Source: an uncultured Eubacteriales bacterium (GTDB lineage: Bacteria; Bacillota; Clostridia; Christensenellales; Aristaeellaceae). From it: a stretch of 57,278 nucleotides of DNA. The DNA lies in assembly GCA_902800625.1 (NCBI GenBank), contig CADCFG010000011.1, positions 1 to 57,278 of the forward strand. Direction: 5' to 3'. Made by a program: the position numbers and the translations under genes. The notes below the pieces were generated by a model, which did not search any database, was not told where the DNA came from, and saw only the letters and a list, made by a program, of their open reading frames with translations. This document shows positions 9,201 through 17,705 of this stretch, one piece after another. The first letter of the stretch is position 1, and every line of letters begins with the position of its first letter.

Positions 9201-10613
9201 TTACAGCGGCATGGCGTTATTCGCCTTATCCAGCACGCTGTTGTCCAGGCCGATCTGCTTGGCCTGGCGGTTCTGGAAGAACTTCTCGGCCACCTGCGGG
9301 AACAGGGCGTAGGAAAGCACGTCCTCCTCCTGGGTGTAGTATTGGCCCATTTCCTTCTTGAACTCGTCCAGGTGCTTGACGCCATAGGACGGATCGTCCA
9401 CGGGACGGCAGGTGATGATCTTCTGGTCGCCGATGACCTTCTTGCGCACTTCCTCGTTCACGGGAGCGGGCAGGCGGCCATACTCGCCGCGCATCAGACC
9501 CTGGCTCTCCTTGGGGCACATCTTGTAGCGCTCGCCGGTCAGCACGTTCATCACGGCCTGGGTGCCCACGATCTGGGAGGTGGGGGTCACCAGCGGCGGA
9601 TAGCCGAAGTCCTCGCGCACGCGCGGCACCTCCGCCAGCACCTCATACAGCTTGTCGGACTGGCCGGCCTGCTTCAGCTGGTTGATCAGGTTGCTCAGCA
9701 TGCCGCCGGGCACCTGGTACTTCAGGGTGTTCACGTCCACGCGCAGCACCTTGGGATCCAGCACGCCCTGCTCCTGCAGCTTGGCGGCCACGCCGCGGAA
9801 GTGCTCGGTGGCCTGGGTAATCAGGTGCAGGTCCAGGCCGGTGTCGTACTCGGTGCCGGCCAGGGTGGCCACCAGGGGCTCGGTGGCGGGCTGGGAGGTG
9901 CCGTTGCCCAGGGGCGACAGCGCGCAGTCCACGATGTCCACACCGGCCTCAATGGCCTTCAAGTTGCACATATCGCCGATGCCGGCGGTGTTGTGGGTGT
10001 GCAGGTGCACCAGGGTCTCCGGCTTCAGGGCCTGCTTCAGCTGCTTCACCAGGCTGTAGGCCTTGTAGGGCAGCAGCAGGTTCGCCATGTCCTTGATGCA
10101 GATGTTGTCCGCGCCCATCTTCTCCAGCTCCAGGGCCAGGTTCACGAAGTATTCCTCCGTGTGCACCGGGCTGATGGTGTAGCTCAGGGCCACTTCGCAG
10201 ATACCGCCGTACTTCTTGGTGGCCTTGATGGCCGGCTCCAGGTTGCGGGGATCGTTCAGGGCGTCAAAGATGCGGATGACGTTGATGCCGTTCTTGATGG
10301 ACAAGCGGGTGAACTCGTCCACCACGTCGTCGGCATAGTGGCGATAGCCCAGGATGTTCTGGCCACGGAACAGCATCTGCAGCTTGGTGTTCGGCATGGC
10401 CTCGCGCAGGGCGCGCAGGCGATACCAGGGATCCTCGTTCAAAAAGCGCAGGCAGCTGTCAAACGTGGCGCCGCCCCAGCACTCCAGGGAATAATAGCCA
10501 ACCTTGTCCAGCACATCGCACGCCGGCAGCATGTCCTCCAGGCGCATGCGGGTCGCGGCCTGGGACTGGTGCGCGTCGCGAAGGATGGTCTCGGTAATCA
10601 TAACTTTGCCCAT
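9201..10613 (-). CDS. oadA: Oxaloacetate decarboxylase alpha / transcarboxylase 5S-type subunit (no biotin domain)
   Basis: Carboxyltransferase of the pyruvate carboxylase/OadA/5S family. It moves a carboxyl group between oxaloacetate or pyruvate and carrier-bound biotin. The 470 residues cover the TIM barrel (ITETILRDAHQSQAATRMR; CWGGATFD; metal-site HLHTHNTAG near 202-210; carbamylated-lysine motif CIKDM) and the conserved C-terminal helical part (VTPTSQIVGTQAV). It stops before the biotinyl domain that Klebsiella OadA carries; here that domain is the separate gene at 12529-12927. It is transcribed in the same direction as the pump genes, but 411 bases of repeats separate it from oadB. Start ATG at 10613 has GGAGGAAAAGATT upstream. 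Decarboxylase and transcarboxylase roles cannot be separated by sequence. Confidence 0.93.
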   Translation of the reverse strand: MGKVMITETILRDAHQSQAATRMRLEDMLPACDVLDKVGYYSLECWGGATFDSCLRFLNEDPWYRLRALREAMPNTKLQMLFRGQNILGYRHYADDVVDEFTRLSIKNGINVIRIFDALNDPRNLEPAIKATKKYGGICEVALSYTISPVHTEEYFVNLALELEKMGADNICIKDMANLLLPYKAYSLVKQLKQALKPETLVHLHTHNTAGIGDMCNLKAIEAGVDIVDCALSPLGNGTSQPATEPLVATLAGTEYDTGLDLHLITQATEHFRGVAAKLQEQGVLDPKVLRVDVNTLKYQVPGGMLSNLINQLKQAGQSDKLYEVLAEVPRVREDFGYPPLVTPTSQIVGTQAVMNVLTGERYKMCPKESQGLMRGEYGRLPAPVNEEVRKKVIGDQKIITCRPVDDPSYGVKHLDEFKKEMGQYYTQEEDVLSYALFPQVAEKFFQNRQAKQIGLDNSVLDKANNAMPL

Positions 10614-10658
10614 AATCTTTTCCTCCGAATCTACCTATCAGTAGCATCACTAACTTGC

Positions 10659-10857
10659 CTGGGGTATCGGGGGCGGAAGTGCCCCGATCTCCAATCGCAC
10701 GCGGCGGCATGTACGCCGCGGGCGGAGGTAATTTGATCGCAGGGAAATCCCATTTCCCTCAGAGCAAATTCCTTCCTTGCAGATTTTGCGGCCGGAGGCC
10801 TTGGCCTCAAGCAAAATCTGTCAGGGGGTGGCAGCGGAGGGGGACGGAGTCCCCCTT
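10659..10857 (+). repeat. Dispersed repeat element, copy A
   Basis: About 200 bases of short palindromes that reappear, inverted, at 15555-15796. Shared blocks are GGGGTATCGGGGGCGG, GTACGCCGCGGGCGGAG, GATTTTGC/GATTTGC, CGGCCGGAG, AATCTGTCA and GGGGTGGCAG. It lies between oadB and oadA. The edges given are where recognisable similarity starts and ends. Confidence 0.75.
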
Positions 10858-10860
10858 TGC

Positions 10861-11022
10861 CAATCTGATGGCCAGCGGACGGAAGGGCGCAGCCCTTCGT
10901 CGCGCGTAATGGCGGACCCCCGAAGGGGCGTTCGCCATTGGCAATCTGATGGCCAGCGGACGGAAGGGCGCAGCCCTTCGTCGCGCGTAATGGCGGACCC
11001 CCGAAGGGGCGTTCGCCATTGG
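10861..11022. repeat. Perfect 81-base tandem duplication
   Basis: Two identical 81-base units (10861-10941 and 10942-11022), the second ending 2 bases before the oadB stop codon. Each unit carries two palindromes: AAGGGCGC/AGCCCTT and AATGGCG...CGCCATT with an inner CCCCGAAGGGG. The exact identity points to a very recent duplication. Within the oadB-oadA transcript it would form several stable hairpins. Confidence 0.9.
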
Positions 11023-11024
11023 CC

Positions 11025-12485
11025 TTAACCAAACAGCGCGATGAACACGCCCGCCGCAACCGCAGAGCCGATGACGCCGGCCACGTTGGGGCCCATGGCG
11101 TGCATCAGCAGGAAGTTGCCGGGATCCTCCTCCTGGCCCACCTTCTGGGACACGCGGGCCGCCATCGGCACGGCGGATACGCCCGCGGAGCCGATCAGCG
11201 GGTTGATGGTGCCGCCGGAGAGGATGTTCATCAGCTTGGCCAGCAGCACGCCGCCGGCGGTGCCGAAGCCGAAGGCCACGACGCCCAGCACGACGATGTA
11301 GATGGTCTGCATGGTCAGGAAGGTGGAGCCCTGGGTGGTGGCGCCGACCGTCAGGCCCAGGAAGATGGTGACGATGTTGCACAGCTCGTTCTGGGCGGTC
11401 TTGTTGATGCGCTCCACCACGCCGCAGACGCGCATCAGGTTGCCCAGCATCAGCATGCCCACCAGCGTGGCCGCGTCGGGCAGCAGCAGGGACACGATGA
11501 TCGTGACGGCGATCGGGAAGATGATCGTCTCGGTCTTGGAAACCTGGCGCAGCTGGCCCATGCGGATGGTGCGCTCCTTCTTGGTGGTCAGCGCCTTCAT
11601 GATCGGAGGCTGGATGACCGGCACCAGGGCCATGTAGCTGTAGGCCGCCACGGCGATGGGGCCCAGCAGGTGCGGGGCCAGCTTGGTGGTGACGAAGATG
11701 GCCGTCGGGCCGTCCGCGCCGCCGATGATGCCGATGGCGCCGGCTTCACGGGCGGTGAAGCCCAGCAGCTTCGCGCCCAGGAAGGTCAGGAAGATGCCCA
11801 GCTGCGCGGCAGCGCCCAGCAGCAGGCTCTTCGGGTTGGCGATCAGGGGAGCAAAGTCGGTCATCGCGCCCACGCCCATGAAAATCAGCGGCGGGTAGAT
11901 GCCCAGCTTGACGCCCTGGTAGAGGTAGTACAGCAGGCCGCCGTTGGCGGTTTGCATCGCGTAGCCCATCTCCCCCGTCTCCGGGTTCAGGCGCATCATC
12001 ACGTCGGTGACGTCCTTGCCCAGGTTCTGTGCAGCCTTCAGCGCGTCGGCCTGGCTGGCATAGAACGTGAAGGTGGGATGGCCCATCATGCCCGCGGCGG
12101 GCAGGTTGGCCAGCAGCATGCCGAAGGCGATCGGCAGCAGCAGCAGGGGCTCAAACTGCTTCACAATCGCCAGGTACAGCAGGAAGCAGGCCACGGCGAT
12201 CATCACATAGTTGCGCCAGTCGCCGCCGGTGCCGTCCATGCTCTTGGCGATACCGGTGGACTTGGCGATGTTGCTCAAGCCCTTCAAGAAGTTGATATCG
12301 GGATCGGTGTTGCCCTCTTCCGCGGTGGCGGCGGCCTCCTCGGCAGCCTGTTCCACCTGCTCCGTGGCCTGGGCGGGTTCCTCCGCCTGGGTCTCGGCCA
12401 GGGCCGTAAACACGGTCAGCAGGGCGAACAGCGCCAGCAGGCACGCCAGGGCGCGCTTGGGGCTAACCTTTCTTAATTTGGACAT
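11025..12485 (-). CDS. oadB: Sodium-pumping decarboxylase beta subunit (OadB/MmdB/GcdB)
   Basis: Integral membrane subunit that decarboxylates carboxybiotin and drives sodium out of the cell. It has many membrane helices and the family signatures [29 protein letters not shown] and [15 protein letters not shown], which hold the sodium- and proton-site Asp and Ser residues. The 486 residues exceed the usual 375-435. The extra part is N-terminal: a signal-like segment (about 10-30, [19 protein letters not shown]) followed by a Glu/Ala-rich stretch to about residue 58, before the normal first helices. ATG at 12485 has AAGGAGGG upstream. It follows the biotin carrier by 43 bases and is clearly in its operon. 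Confidence 0.95.
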   Translation of the reverse strand: MSKLRKVSPKRALACLLALFALLTVFTALAETQAEEPAQATEQVEQAAEEAAATAEEGNTDPDINFLKGLSNIAKSTGIAKSMDGTGGDWRNYVMIAVACFLLYLAIVKQFEPLLLLPIAFGMLLANLPAAGMMGHPTFTFYASQADALKAAQNLGKDVTDVMMRLNPETGEMGYAMQTANGGLLYYLYQGVKLGIYPPLIFMGVGAMTDFAPLIANPKSLLLGAAAQLGIFLTFLGAKLLGFTAREAGAIGIIGGADGPTAIFVTTKLAPHLLGPIAVAAYSYMALVPVIQPPIMKALTTKKERTIRMGQLRQVSKTETIIFPIAVTIIVSLLLPDAATLVGMLMLGNLMRVCGVVERINKTAQNELCNIVTIFLGLTVGATTQGSTFLTMQTIYIVVLGVVAFGFGTAGGVLLAKLMNILSGGTINPLIGSAGVSAVPMAARVSQKVGQEEDPGNFLLMHAMGPNVAGVIGSAVAAGVFIALFG

Positions 12486-12528
12486 TTCGTCAAACCCTCC
12501 TTACCGCTTTCAGATGACTAATTGATGA

Positions 12529-12927
12529 TTAGTTCAGCGAAAGCAGCACGTCGCCGGTGTTGACGGTGGCGCCCTTGGTCACGTTCACGGAAGCCACGAC
12601 GCCGTCGCGGGGCGCCATGATCTCGTTCTCCATCTTCATGGCCTCGAGGATGACCAGCACGTCGCCCTTCTTCACGCTCTGGCCGCCCGAGACCTTTACG
12701 TCGTTGATGTTGCCGGGCATGGGCGCCTTGATGGCCTCGGCGCCGGCGGGAGCGGCGGCAGCGGGCTTGGCGGTGGGAGCGGCGGCCTTGGGAGCCGGCG
12801 CGGCCACGGGGGCGGGAGCCGCCACGGGCGCGGCTACGGGCGCGGCGGCAAAGGTCGGAGCGCCGCCAATTTCTTCAACTTCCACTTCATAGGCCTGACC
12901 ATTCACGGTAATCGCAAACTTGCGCAT
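12529..12927 (-). CDS. Biotin carboxyl carrier subunit (1.3S / MmdC-type)
   Basis: Carries biotin on the lysine of EAMKMEN and shuttles the carboxyl group between the carboxyltransferase subunits and the membrane beta subunit. The 132-residue protein has a short N-terminal domain (MRKFAITVNGQAYEVEVEEI), a flexible Ala/Pro linker (about 30-68, many VAAP and PAA units), and the biotinyl/lipoyl barrel (APMPGNINDVKV...GDVLLSLN). I start at 12927 because AGGAGG lies 8 bases upstream; the frame extends further but without a site. It lies between the gamma and beta subunit genes. Confidence 0.95.
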   Translation of the reverse strand: MRKFAITVNGQAYEVEVEEIGGAPTFAAAPVAAPVAAPAPVAAPAPKAAAPTAKPAAAAPAGAEAIKAPMPGNINDVKVSGGQSVKKGDVLVILEAMKMENEIMAPRDGVVASVNVTKGATVNTGDVLLSLN

Positions 12928-13003
12928 TGTAATTTCCTCCTGATTAATCGTTATTCTATTAACTGACCTTTCTGGCTGATTGCCAGGTTGGATCAAATCG
13001 ATT

Positions 13004-13100
13004 AATGAGGAATGAGGAGTGAGGAATGAGGAATGAAATAGTGGGGATTCCTCTTGCGAAACACTAACTCTAATTCCTGATTCCTGATTCCTAATTCCTA
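13004..13100. repeat. Facing heptamer arrays
   Basis: Four consecutive heptamers of the AATGAGG type (13004-13031, one reading AGTGAGG), with a decayed fifth, face four ATTCCTG/ATTCCTA heptamers (13073-13100) across 41 bases. The arms are roughly complementary with a mismatch in each unit, so the RNA could fold into a long interrupted hairpin. The second array ends 2 bases before the gamma-subunit stop codon, and the set fills much of the gap before the biotin carrier gene. Confidence 0.8.
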
Positions 13101-13102
13101 AT

Positions 13103-13498
13103 TCAGAACCGGTACACCTGCTCGGCTCTGCCCGCGCGGTTCCAGCCGGACACCCGGCGGATCTTGCGCACCACCAGCTGCTTGTCGGAATCGGTGAAGG
13201 CGGCGATGGCGGCGGCGATCACGGCGATCAGCTGCTGATCGTCCGTCACGTCCTCAACCACCGGCTCCTCCGCGACCGCGGGCGCGGCGGCGGCTGCAGC
13301 GGCAGCAGCCTTCGCGGCGGCCTCCGCCTTGGCCTCGGCCTCAGCCTTGGCACGGGCGTTCCTCTTGGCGTCGATGGACTTGAAGACCTGCGCCATCAGG
13401 GTGATAAAGGCAATCAGTATCGCCAGGCCCAGGAACACGACCACCAAGCCGATGGCGGCCACCTGCAGGCCATAGACGACCTTTCCAAATACACTCAT
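13103..13498 (-). CDS. oadG: Sodium-pump decarboxylase gamma/delta subunit (OadG/MmdD family)
   Basis: Small membrane subunit that assembles the pump and, in Klebsiella OadG, binds zinc. One N-terminal membrane helix (about 10-35, LQVAAIGLVVVFLGLAILIAFITLMAQVF) precedes an Ala/Glu/Lys-rich linker that should be helical. A C-terminal segment RRVSGWNRAGRAEQVYRF follows, and the W-x-x-AGR ending is typical of the family. ATG at 13498 has GGAGGCGTCTG upstream. It follows the mmdA-like gene by 12 bases, so translation is probably coupled. Confidence 0.9.
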   Translation of the reverse strand: MSVFGKVVYGLQVAAIGLVVVFLGLAILIAFITLMAQVFKSIDAKRNARAKAEAEAKAEAAAKAAAAAAAAAPAVAEEPVVEDVTDDQQLIAVIAAAIAAFTDSDKQLVVRKIRRVSGWNRAGRAEQVYRF

Positions 13499-13510
13499 TC
13501 AGACGCCTCC

Positions 13511-14986
13511 TTACAGCGGCATGTTGCCGTGCTTCTTGGCGGGCTTGGCCTCGCGCTTGCCGGAGAGCATCTCCAGGGCGCTGGCCAGGATCTGGCGGGT
13601 CTGGGCGGGCTCGATCACGTCGTCCACATAGCCGGCCTTGGCGGCGTTCACGCCGTCGGCCACGTCGGCCATGTACTGCTCTTCCAGCTCGGCGCGCTTG
13701 GCGAAGGGATCGTCCGCGGTCTTCAGCTCGTCCGCGCAGTTCAGCTGCACGGCGATCTTCGGCGTCACGGCGCTGATCACGGCGCCCGGCCAGGCATAGA
13801 CCATGTCGCTGGCGGCGCGGGAAGCCATGGCAGCATAGGCCATGCCCACGGCGTTGCCGGCGATCAGGGCGATGCGCACGTTGGAGGACTCGGTCAGCGC
13901 GTACATCAGCTGCGCGCCGGCGCGGGCCAGCTCGCCCTGGGGCGCGGTGGAGACCTTCATGCCCATGGAATCCACGATGGTGATCACCGGGATGGAGAAG
14001 CAGTCGCAGAAGGACGCGAAGCGGCTGGCCTTCTTGGCGCCGTAGACCGTGATGCGGCCCTCGTCCTTGGCGGGCTGGTTGGCAATGAAGCCCACGGTGC
14101 TGCCGCCGATCTTGCCGATGGCAGTGACCATGCTGGGGGCGAAGCCCTCGCTGAGCTCGATGATGTCGTTCATGTCGGCGATGCGGCGGATCACGTCGCG
14201 CACGTCCTCGACAGAATCGATGGCGTTCAGATCGCCAAGCTCGCGGTTCACGTCGTCCACGGTGTCGCCGAACACCTCGTCCAGGTTGTTGGCGGGCAGC
14301 ATGCCGGCCAGCTTGCGGGCCAGGGCGATGGCTTCCTCGTCGGTGTTGGCGGTCAGCTGGGCGACGCCGGAGCGCATGGACGCCTGGCATCCGGCCAGCT
14401 CTTCCATGTCAACGTCCTTGCCGGCGGCGGCGGAAACCACCTGCGGGCCGTTGACGAACAGAGCGCCGTTCTTGCTCATGATGGTGATGTCGCTCATGCC
14501 GGCGATGGCGGAGGCGATGCCGCCGCACTGGCCCAGCACCACGGCGATCTGGGGCACCACGCCGCTCAGCGCGCTGGCCTTGCCGGCCATCATCGCGTAG
14601 GCGTTCATGGCGTCCACGCCCTCGTCCAGGCGCGCGCCGGCGGTGTCCAGCAGCGCAAACAGCGGCGCGCCGGTCTTCTCAGCCAGCTCCATCACCTTCA
14701 GAACCTTGCGCGCGTGGGCCATGCCCACGGAACCGCCCTTGACGGTGAAGTCCTGCGCATAGACATAGGCGGGATTGCCGTCGATCAGGCCATAGCCGGT
14801 CACGACGCCGGCGTCCGCGTTCAGCACATCCAGCTCCACGAAGCTGGCGGCGTCCAGCAGCAGCGCGATGCGCTCCCTGGCCAGCAGCTTCCCGGCCTTC
14901 TTCTGCTGGGCGCAGAGGTCCGGGTCACCCTTCAGAATCGCAAGCTTGCGCTCGCGAACGATGGGCAGATTCTGTTCCACTTTCAT
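13511..14986 (-). CDS. mmdA: Acyl-CoA carboxyltransferase, MmdA/12S type
   Basis: Catalytic subunit that moves a carboxyl group between a malonyl-CoA-type thioester (probably methylmalonyl-CoA) and biotin. The 491-residue chain has the two crotonase-like halves of the carboxyltransferase family. Visible are AQDFTVKGGSVG, LLDTAGARLDEG, GQCGGIASAIAGMSD, VNGPQVV, and in the second half ITIVDSMGMKVSTAPQGEL, AYAAMASRAASDMVYAWPGAVISAVTP and a C-terminal KKHGNMPL. I start at 14986 (MKVEQNLPIV) because GGAGGG lies upstream; longer readings are low complexity. It is the first gene of the cluster. Substrate could also be glutaconyl-CoA or another acyl-CoA. No confident promoter was found ahead of it. 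Confidence 0.92.
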   Translation of the reverse strand: MKVEQNLPIVRERKLAILKGDPDLCAQQKKAGKLLARERIALLLDAASFVELDVLNADAGVVTGYGLIDGNPAYVYAQDFTVKGGSVGMAHARKVLKVMELAEKTGAPLFALLDTAGARLDEGVDAMNAYAMMAGKASALSGVVPQIAVVLGQCGGIASAIAGMSDITIMSKNGALFVNGPQVVSAAAGKDVDMEELAGCQASMRSGVAQLTANTDEEAIALARKLAGMLPANNLDEVFGDTVDDVNRELGDLNAIDSVEDVRDVIRRIADMNDIIELSEGFAPSMVTAIGKIGGSTVGFIANQPAKDEGRITVYGAKKASRFASFCDCFSIPVITIVDSMGMKVSTAPQGELARAGAQLMYALTESSNVRIALIAGNAVGMAYAAMASRAASDMVYAWPGAVISAVTPKIAVQLNCADELKTADDPFAKRAELEEQYMADVADGVNAAKAGYVDDVIEPAQTRQILASALEMLSGKREAKPAKKHGNMPL

Positions 14987-15264
14987 AGTCTCTTTCCCTC
15001 CATCGTTCTGTCGTCCGTCGGAATGTCGCGCTGCGGGCCGCCAACCCGCGCCCCGGGCAGGGGTTTTGTCGCTCGTCCCGACGGTCGGCGTGGTATAAAA
15101 TATCATCAAAACCCAAATTCAGAAATTTCGACGTTTTGCCCTCTATTCCTCTTATTTGCAACGTTATTTTTTTGGGTATATAGTCATCCTTTATCGCGGC
15201 ATAAGCAGTCCCGGCCTCCGCGCCTCATTTTCTTGGCAGGTTCTTGGCAGGCGCGTAATTTTGC
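14987..15264. other. Intergenic region between the pump cluster and the DUF1858 gene
   Basis: No gene seen. It goes from GC-rich (14990-15090) to AT-rich (15090-15190). It holds a tandem TTCTTGGCAGG pair (about 15231-15250). The mmdA-like promoter must lie here on the minus strand, but I could not pick a convincing -35/-10 pair. Confidence 0.4.
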
Positions 15265-15293
15265 TTGCATTTGGGCGAAGAATGTTGTACACT
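15265..15293 (+). promoter_or_regulatory. Sigma-A promoter of the DUF1858 gene
   Basis: TTGCAT (15265-15270), a 17-base spacer, then TACACT (15288-15293), 49 bases before the start codon. Confidence 0.7.
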
Positions 15294-15342
15294 TATATCG
15301 GTAGACATACCAAACACGATAATTCTATGGAGGTATCCCGAT

Positions 15343-15552
15343 ATGACCACGATCACGAAGCAGATGAGCATTGGCGAGGTGCTGGAAATCGACCGCACCA
15401 CCGCGCCGATCATGATGGAATACGGTATGCACTGCATGGGCTGCCCCTTCAGCCAGATGGAGAGCCTGGAGATGGGCTGCGCCGCCCACGGCACCGACGC
15501 CGACGAGCTGGTGCAGAAGCTGAACGATTATCTGGCTTCCAAGGAAGCCTGA
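15343..15552 (+). CDS. DUF1858-domain small cysteine protein
   Basis: A 69-residue protein that is essentially one DUF1858 domain: ITKQMSIGEVLEID, then IMMEYGMHCMGCPFSQMESLEMGCAAHG, and a C-terminal helix. Three cysteines (HCMGC and GC) are placed as in relatives, where they may bind a metal or iron-sulfur group; this is family inference. Relatives are often linked to anaerobic redox or hybrid-cluster-type genes, but no such partner is here. ATG at 15343 has GGAGG 9 bases upstream and its own promoter, so it is probably a single-gene unit. Biochemical role unknown. Confidence 0.88.
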   Translation: MTTITKQMSIGEVLEIDRTTAPIMMEYGMHCMGCPFSQMESLEMGCAAHGTDADELVQKLNDYLASKEA

Positions 15553-15554
15553 TG

Positions 15555-15796
15555 TGGCGGGGGACCTGCTTCCCCCGCCACTGCCACCCCTTTGACAGAT
15601 TTGCCTTGAGTTCATTGCCTGTTTTATGAAGCATATGGATGGAAAAACAGGCAATCAACTCCGGCCGGCAAATCCGCAAGGTGGAAATTTGCCGCTTCGG
15701 GGAACCGTATCCCCCGCGCGCAAATAGCTCCGCCCGCGGCGTACACGCCGCCACGCGCGATTATAATCGGGGCGCTGCCGCCCCCGATACCCCGGC
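15555..15796 (-). repeat. Dispersed repeat element, copy B (inverted)
   Basis: About 240 bases that match copy A at 10659-10857 when read on the minus strand. It begins with a hairpin TGGCGGGGG (15555-15563) / CCCCCGCCA (15572-15580) right after the DUF1858 stop. It also contains an insert with inverted GCCTGTTTT/AAAACAGGC (about 15618-15650) that copy A lacks. It fills the gap before the phosphosugar mutase gene. Confidence 0.75.
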
Positions 15797-15837
15797 GAGT
15801 TGGCTGCCGGAAATAAACAAACAGGAGGTAGGTTTTT

Positions 15838-17562
15838 ATGGAGCCCATGAAGCTGTACGAACAGTGGCTGCATGACTTCGCCGACGACGCGGAGACGGTG
15901 CAGGACCTGCTGGCCATCAAGGACGACCCGAAGGAAATCGAGGATCGCTTCTATCGCGACCTGGAGTTCGGCACCGCCGGCATGCGCGGCGTGCTGGGCG
16001 CGGGCACGAACCGCCTGAACAAGTACAACGTGCGCCGGGTGTCCCGGGCGCTGGCCAAGTATATACTGACCAACGAGGGCGGCGCTGAAAAGGGCGTGGC
16101 CATCGCCTACGACTCCCGCCGCAAGAGCACCGAGTTCGCCCGGGAGGCCGCGCTGGTGCTGTGCGCCGCGGGCGTGAAGGTGTTCCTGTACGAATCCCTG
16201 CGGCCCGTGCCGGTGCTGTCCTTCACGGTGCGCCATTTGAAGTGCATCGCGGGCATCGTCATCACCGCCAGCCACAACCCCGCCCAGTACAACGGCTACA
16301 AGGTCTACTGGACCGACGGCGCCCAGATGCCGCCGGAGTCCGTCAAGGGCATCACCGACCGCCTGCCGGATACCACCTTCGCCGAGAGCCTGCCCATGGA
16401 CGAGAAGGAAGCCGTGGCGAAGGGCCTGCTGACTTATATCGGCAAGGACGTGGACGACGCCTACATCGCCGCCGTGAAGAAGCTGGCCGTGAACCCAGAG
16501 CTGGCGAGGGAGATGGGCCAGACGCTCAAGATCGTCTACACCCCCCTGCACGGCTCCGGCAACATCCCGGTGCGCCGTATCTTCGACGAGATCGGCATGA
16601 AGAACGTGTACGTCGTCAAGGAGCAGGAGCTGCCGGACGGCGAGTTCCCCACCGTGAAGGTCCCCAACCCCGAGGACCCCGCCGCCTTCACGCTGGCGCT
16701 GAAGATGCAGGAGGAGCTGGGCGCCGACCTGTGCGTGGGCACCGACCCGGACTGCGACCGCGTGGGCATCGCCTGCATGACGGACAAGGGCCTGCGGCTG
16801 CTCAACGGCAACCAGATCGGCTGCATCCTGCTGCACTACATCCTCTCCCAGAAGAAGGAGCGGGGCGAGCTGCCCGCCAACGCCGCCGCGGTGACCACCA
16901 TCGTGTCCACCGAGATGGCCCGGGCCATCGCCGACGACTACGGCGTCAAACTCATCAAGGTGCTGACCGGCTTCAAGTACATCGCCGAGCAGATCCACCT
17001 GTTCGAGACCACCGGCTGCAACACCTTCATGTTCGGCTTCGAGGAGAGCTTCGGCTATCTGTCCGGCACCGACGTGCGCGACAAGGACGGCGTGAATGCC
17101 TGCATGCTGATCGCCGAGGCCGCCAGCTGGTACAAGAAGATGTACAACAAGACCCTGGCCGACGCCATCGACATGCTGTATGAGAAGTACGGCTACTTCG
17201 GCGACAAGGTGACCAGCTTCGTGCTGCCCGGCAAGGACGGCCTGGAGAAGATGCAGCACACCATGGCCGCGCTGCGTGCCAACCCGCCCAAGGACTTCGC
17301 GGGCGAAAAGGTGGTGGCCGTGCGCGACTACCAGACCAGCGTGCGCACCACCGTGGACGGCCAGACCGAGACGCTGACCCTGCCCAAGAGCAACGTAATG
17401 TACTTCGAGCTGGAGAACAAGGCCTGGATCTGCGTGCGCCCCTCCGGCACCGAGCCGAAGATCAAGCTGTACGTGAACGCCGTGTCCGACGCCCCCGAGA
17501 AGACAACTTCCCTGCTGAACGCCTACTCCGACGCAGCCGTGAAGCTGCTGGAGAGCCTGTAA
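15838..17562 (+). CDS. Phosphosugar mutase (phosphoglucomutase/phosphomannomutase family)
   Basis: Cytosolic enzyme interconverting hexose 1- and 6-phosphates, most likely glucose, feeding glycogen and cell-envelope sugars. All four family sites are present in the 574 residues: GTAGMRGVLGAG at the N-terminus, the phosphoserine loop ITASHNP (Ser near 145), the magnesium loop DPDCDRVG (near 303), the sugar loop FGFEESFGY (near 402) and the phosphate loop RPSGTEPK (near 534). The length and GMRG start fit the PgcA-like group of Firmicutes. ATG at 15838 has AGGAGG upstream. It has its own intrinsic terminator. Phosphoglucomutase is favoured over phosphomannomutase or phosphopentomutase, without proof. 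Confidence 0.93.
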   Translation: MEPMKLYEQWLHDFADDAETVQDLLAIKDDPKEIEDRFYRDLEFGTAGMRGVLGAGTNRLNKYNVRRVSRALAKYILTNEGGAEKGVAIAYDSRRKSTEFAREAALVLCAAGVKVFLYESLRPVPVLSFTVRHLKCIAGIVITASHNPAQYNGYKVYWTDGAQMPPESVKGITDRLPDTTFAESLPMDEKEAVAKGLLTYIGKDVDDAYIAAVKKLAVNPELAREMGQTLKIVYTPLHGSGNIPVRRIFDEIGMKNVYVVKEQELPDGEFPTVKVPNPEDPAAFTLALKMQEELGADLCVGTDPDCDRVGIACMTDKGLRLLNGNQIGCILLHYILSQKKERGELPANAAAVTTIVSTEMARAIADDYGVKLIKVLTGFKYIAEQIHLFETTGCNTFMFGFEESFGYLSGTDVRDKDGVNACMLIAEAASWYKKMYNKTLADAIDMLYEKYGYFGDKVTSFVLPGKDGLEKMQHTMAALRANPPKDFAGEKVVAVRDYQTSVRTTVDGQTETLTLPKSNVMYFELENKAWICVRPSGTEPKIKLYVNAVSDAPEKTTSLLNAYSDAAVKLLESL

Positions 17563-17576
17563 GACCGGGAACACGC

Positions 17577-17607
17577 AAGCCGGCGACCTTTCGGTCGCCG
17601 GCTTTTT
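17577..17607 (+). terminator. Intrinsic terminator of the mutase gene
   Basis: Perfect 12-bp stem AAGCCGGCGACC (17577-17588) / GGTCGCCGGCTT (17593-17604) with loop TTTC and a T5 tract, 15 bases after the stop codon. Confidence 0.93.
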
Positions 17608-17657
17608 GATTTCAGGAATACGTAAATAACACCCGACTTTACCCACACACACAAATC

Positions 17658-17687
17658 AGGCGGACAGGAGCGCGCTCCTGTCCGCCT
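17658..17687 (-). terminator. Terminator of giant surface protein 1
   Basis: Perfect 30-base palindrome (arms AGGCGGACAGGAGCG and CGCTCCTGTCCGCCT), followed on the minus strand by GATTTGTGTG. It lies 18 bases past the stop codon of the 17706-26423 gene; the T-tract is weak. Confidence 0.75.
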
Positions 17688-17705
17688 TTGCCGTTCGCTG
17701 ATGTA

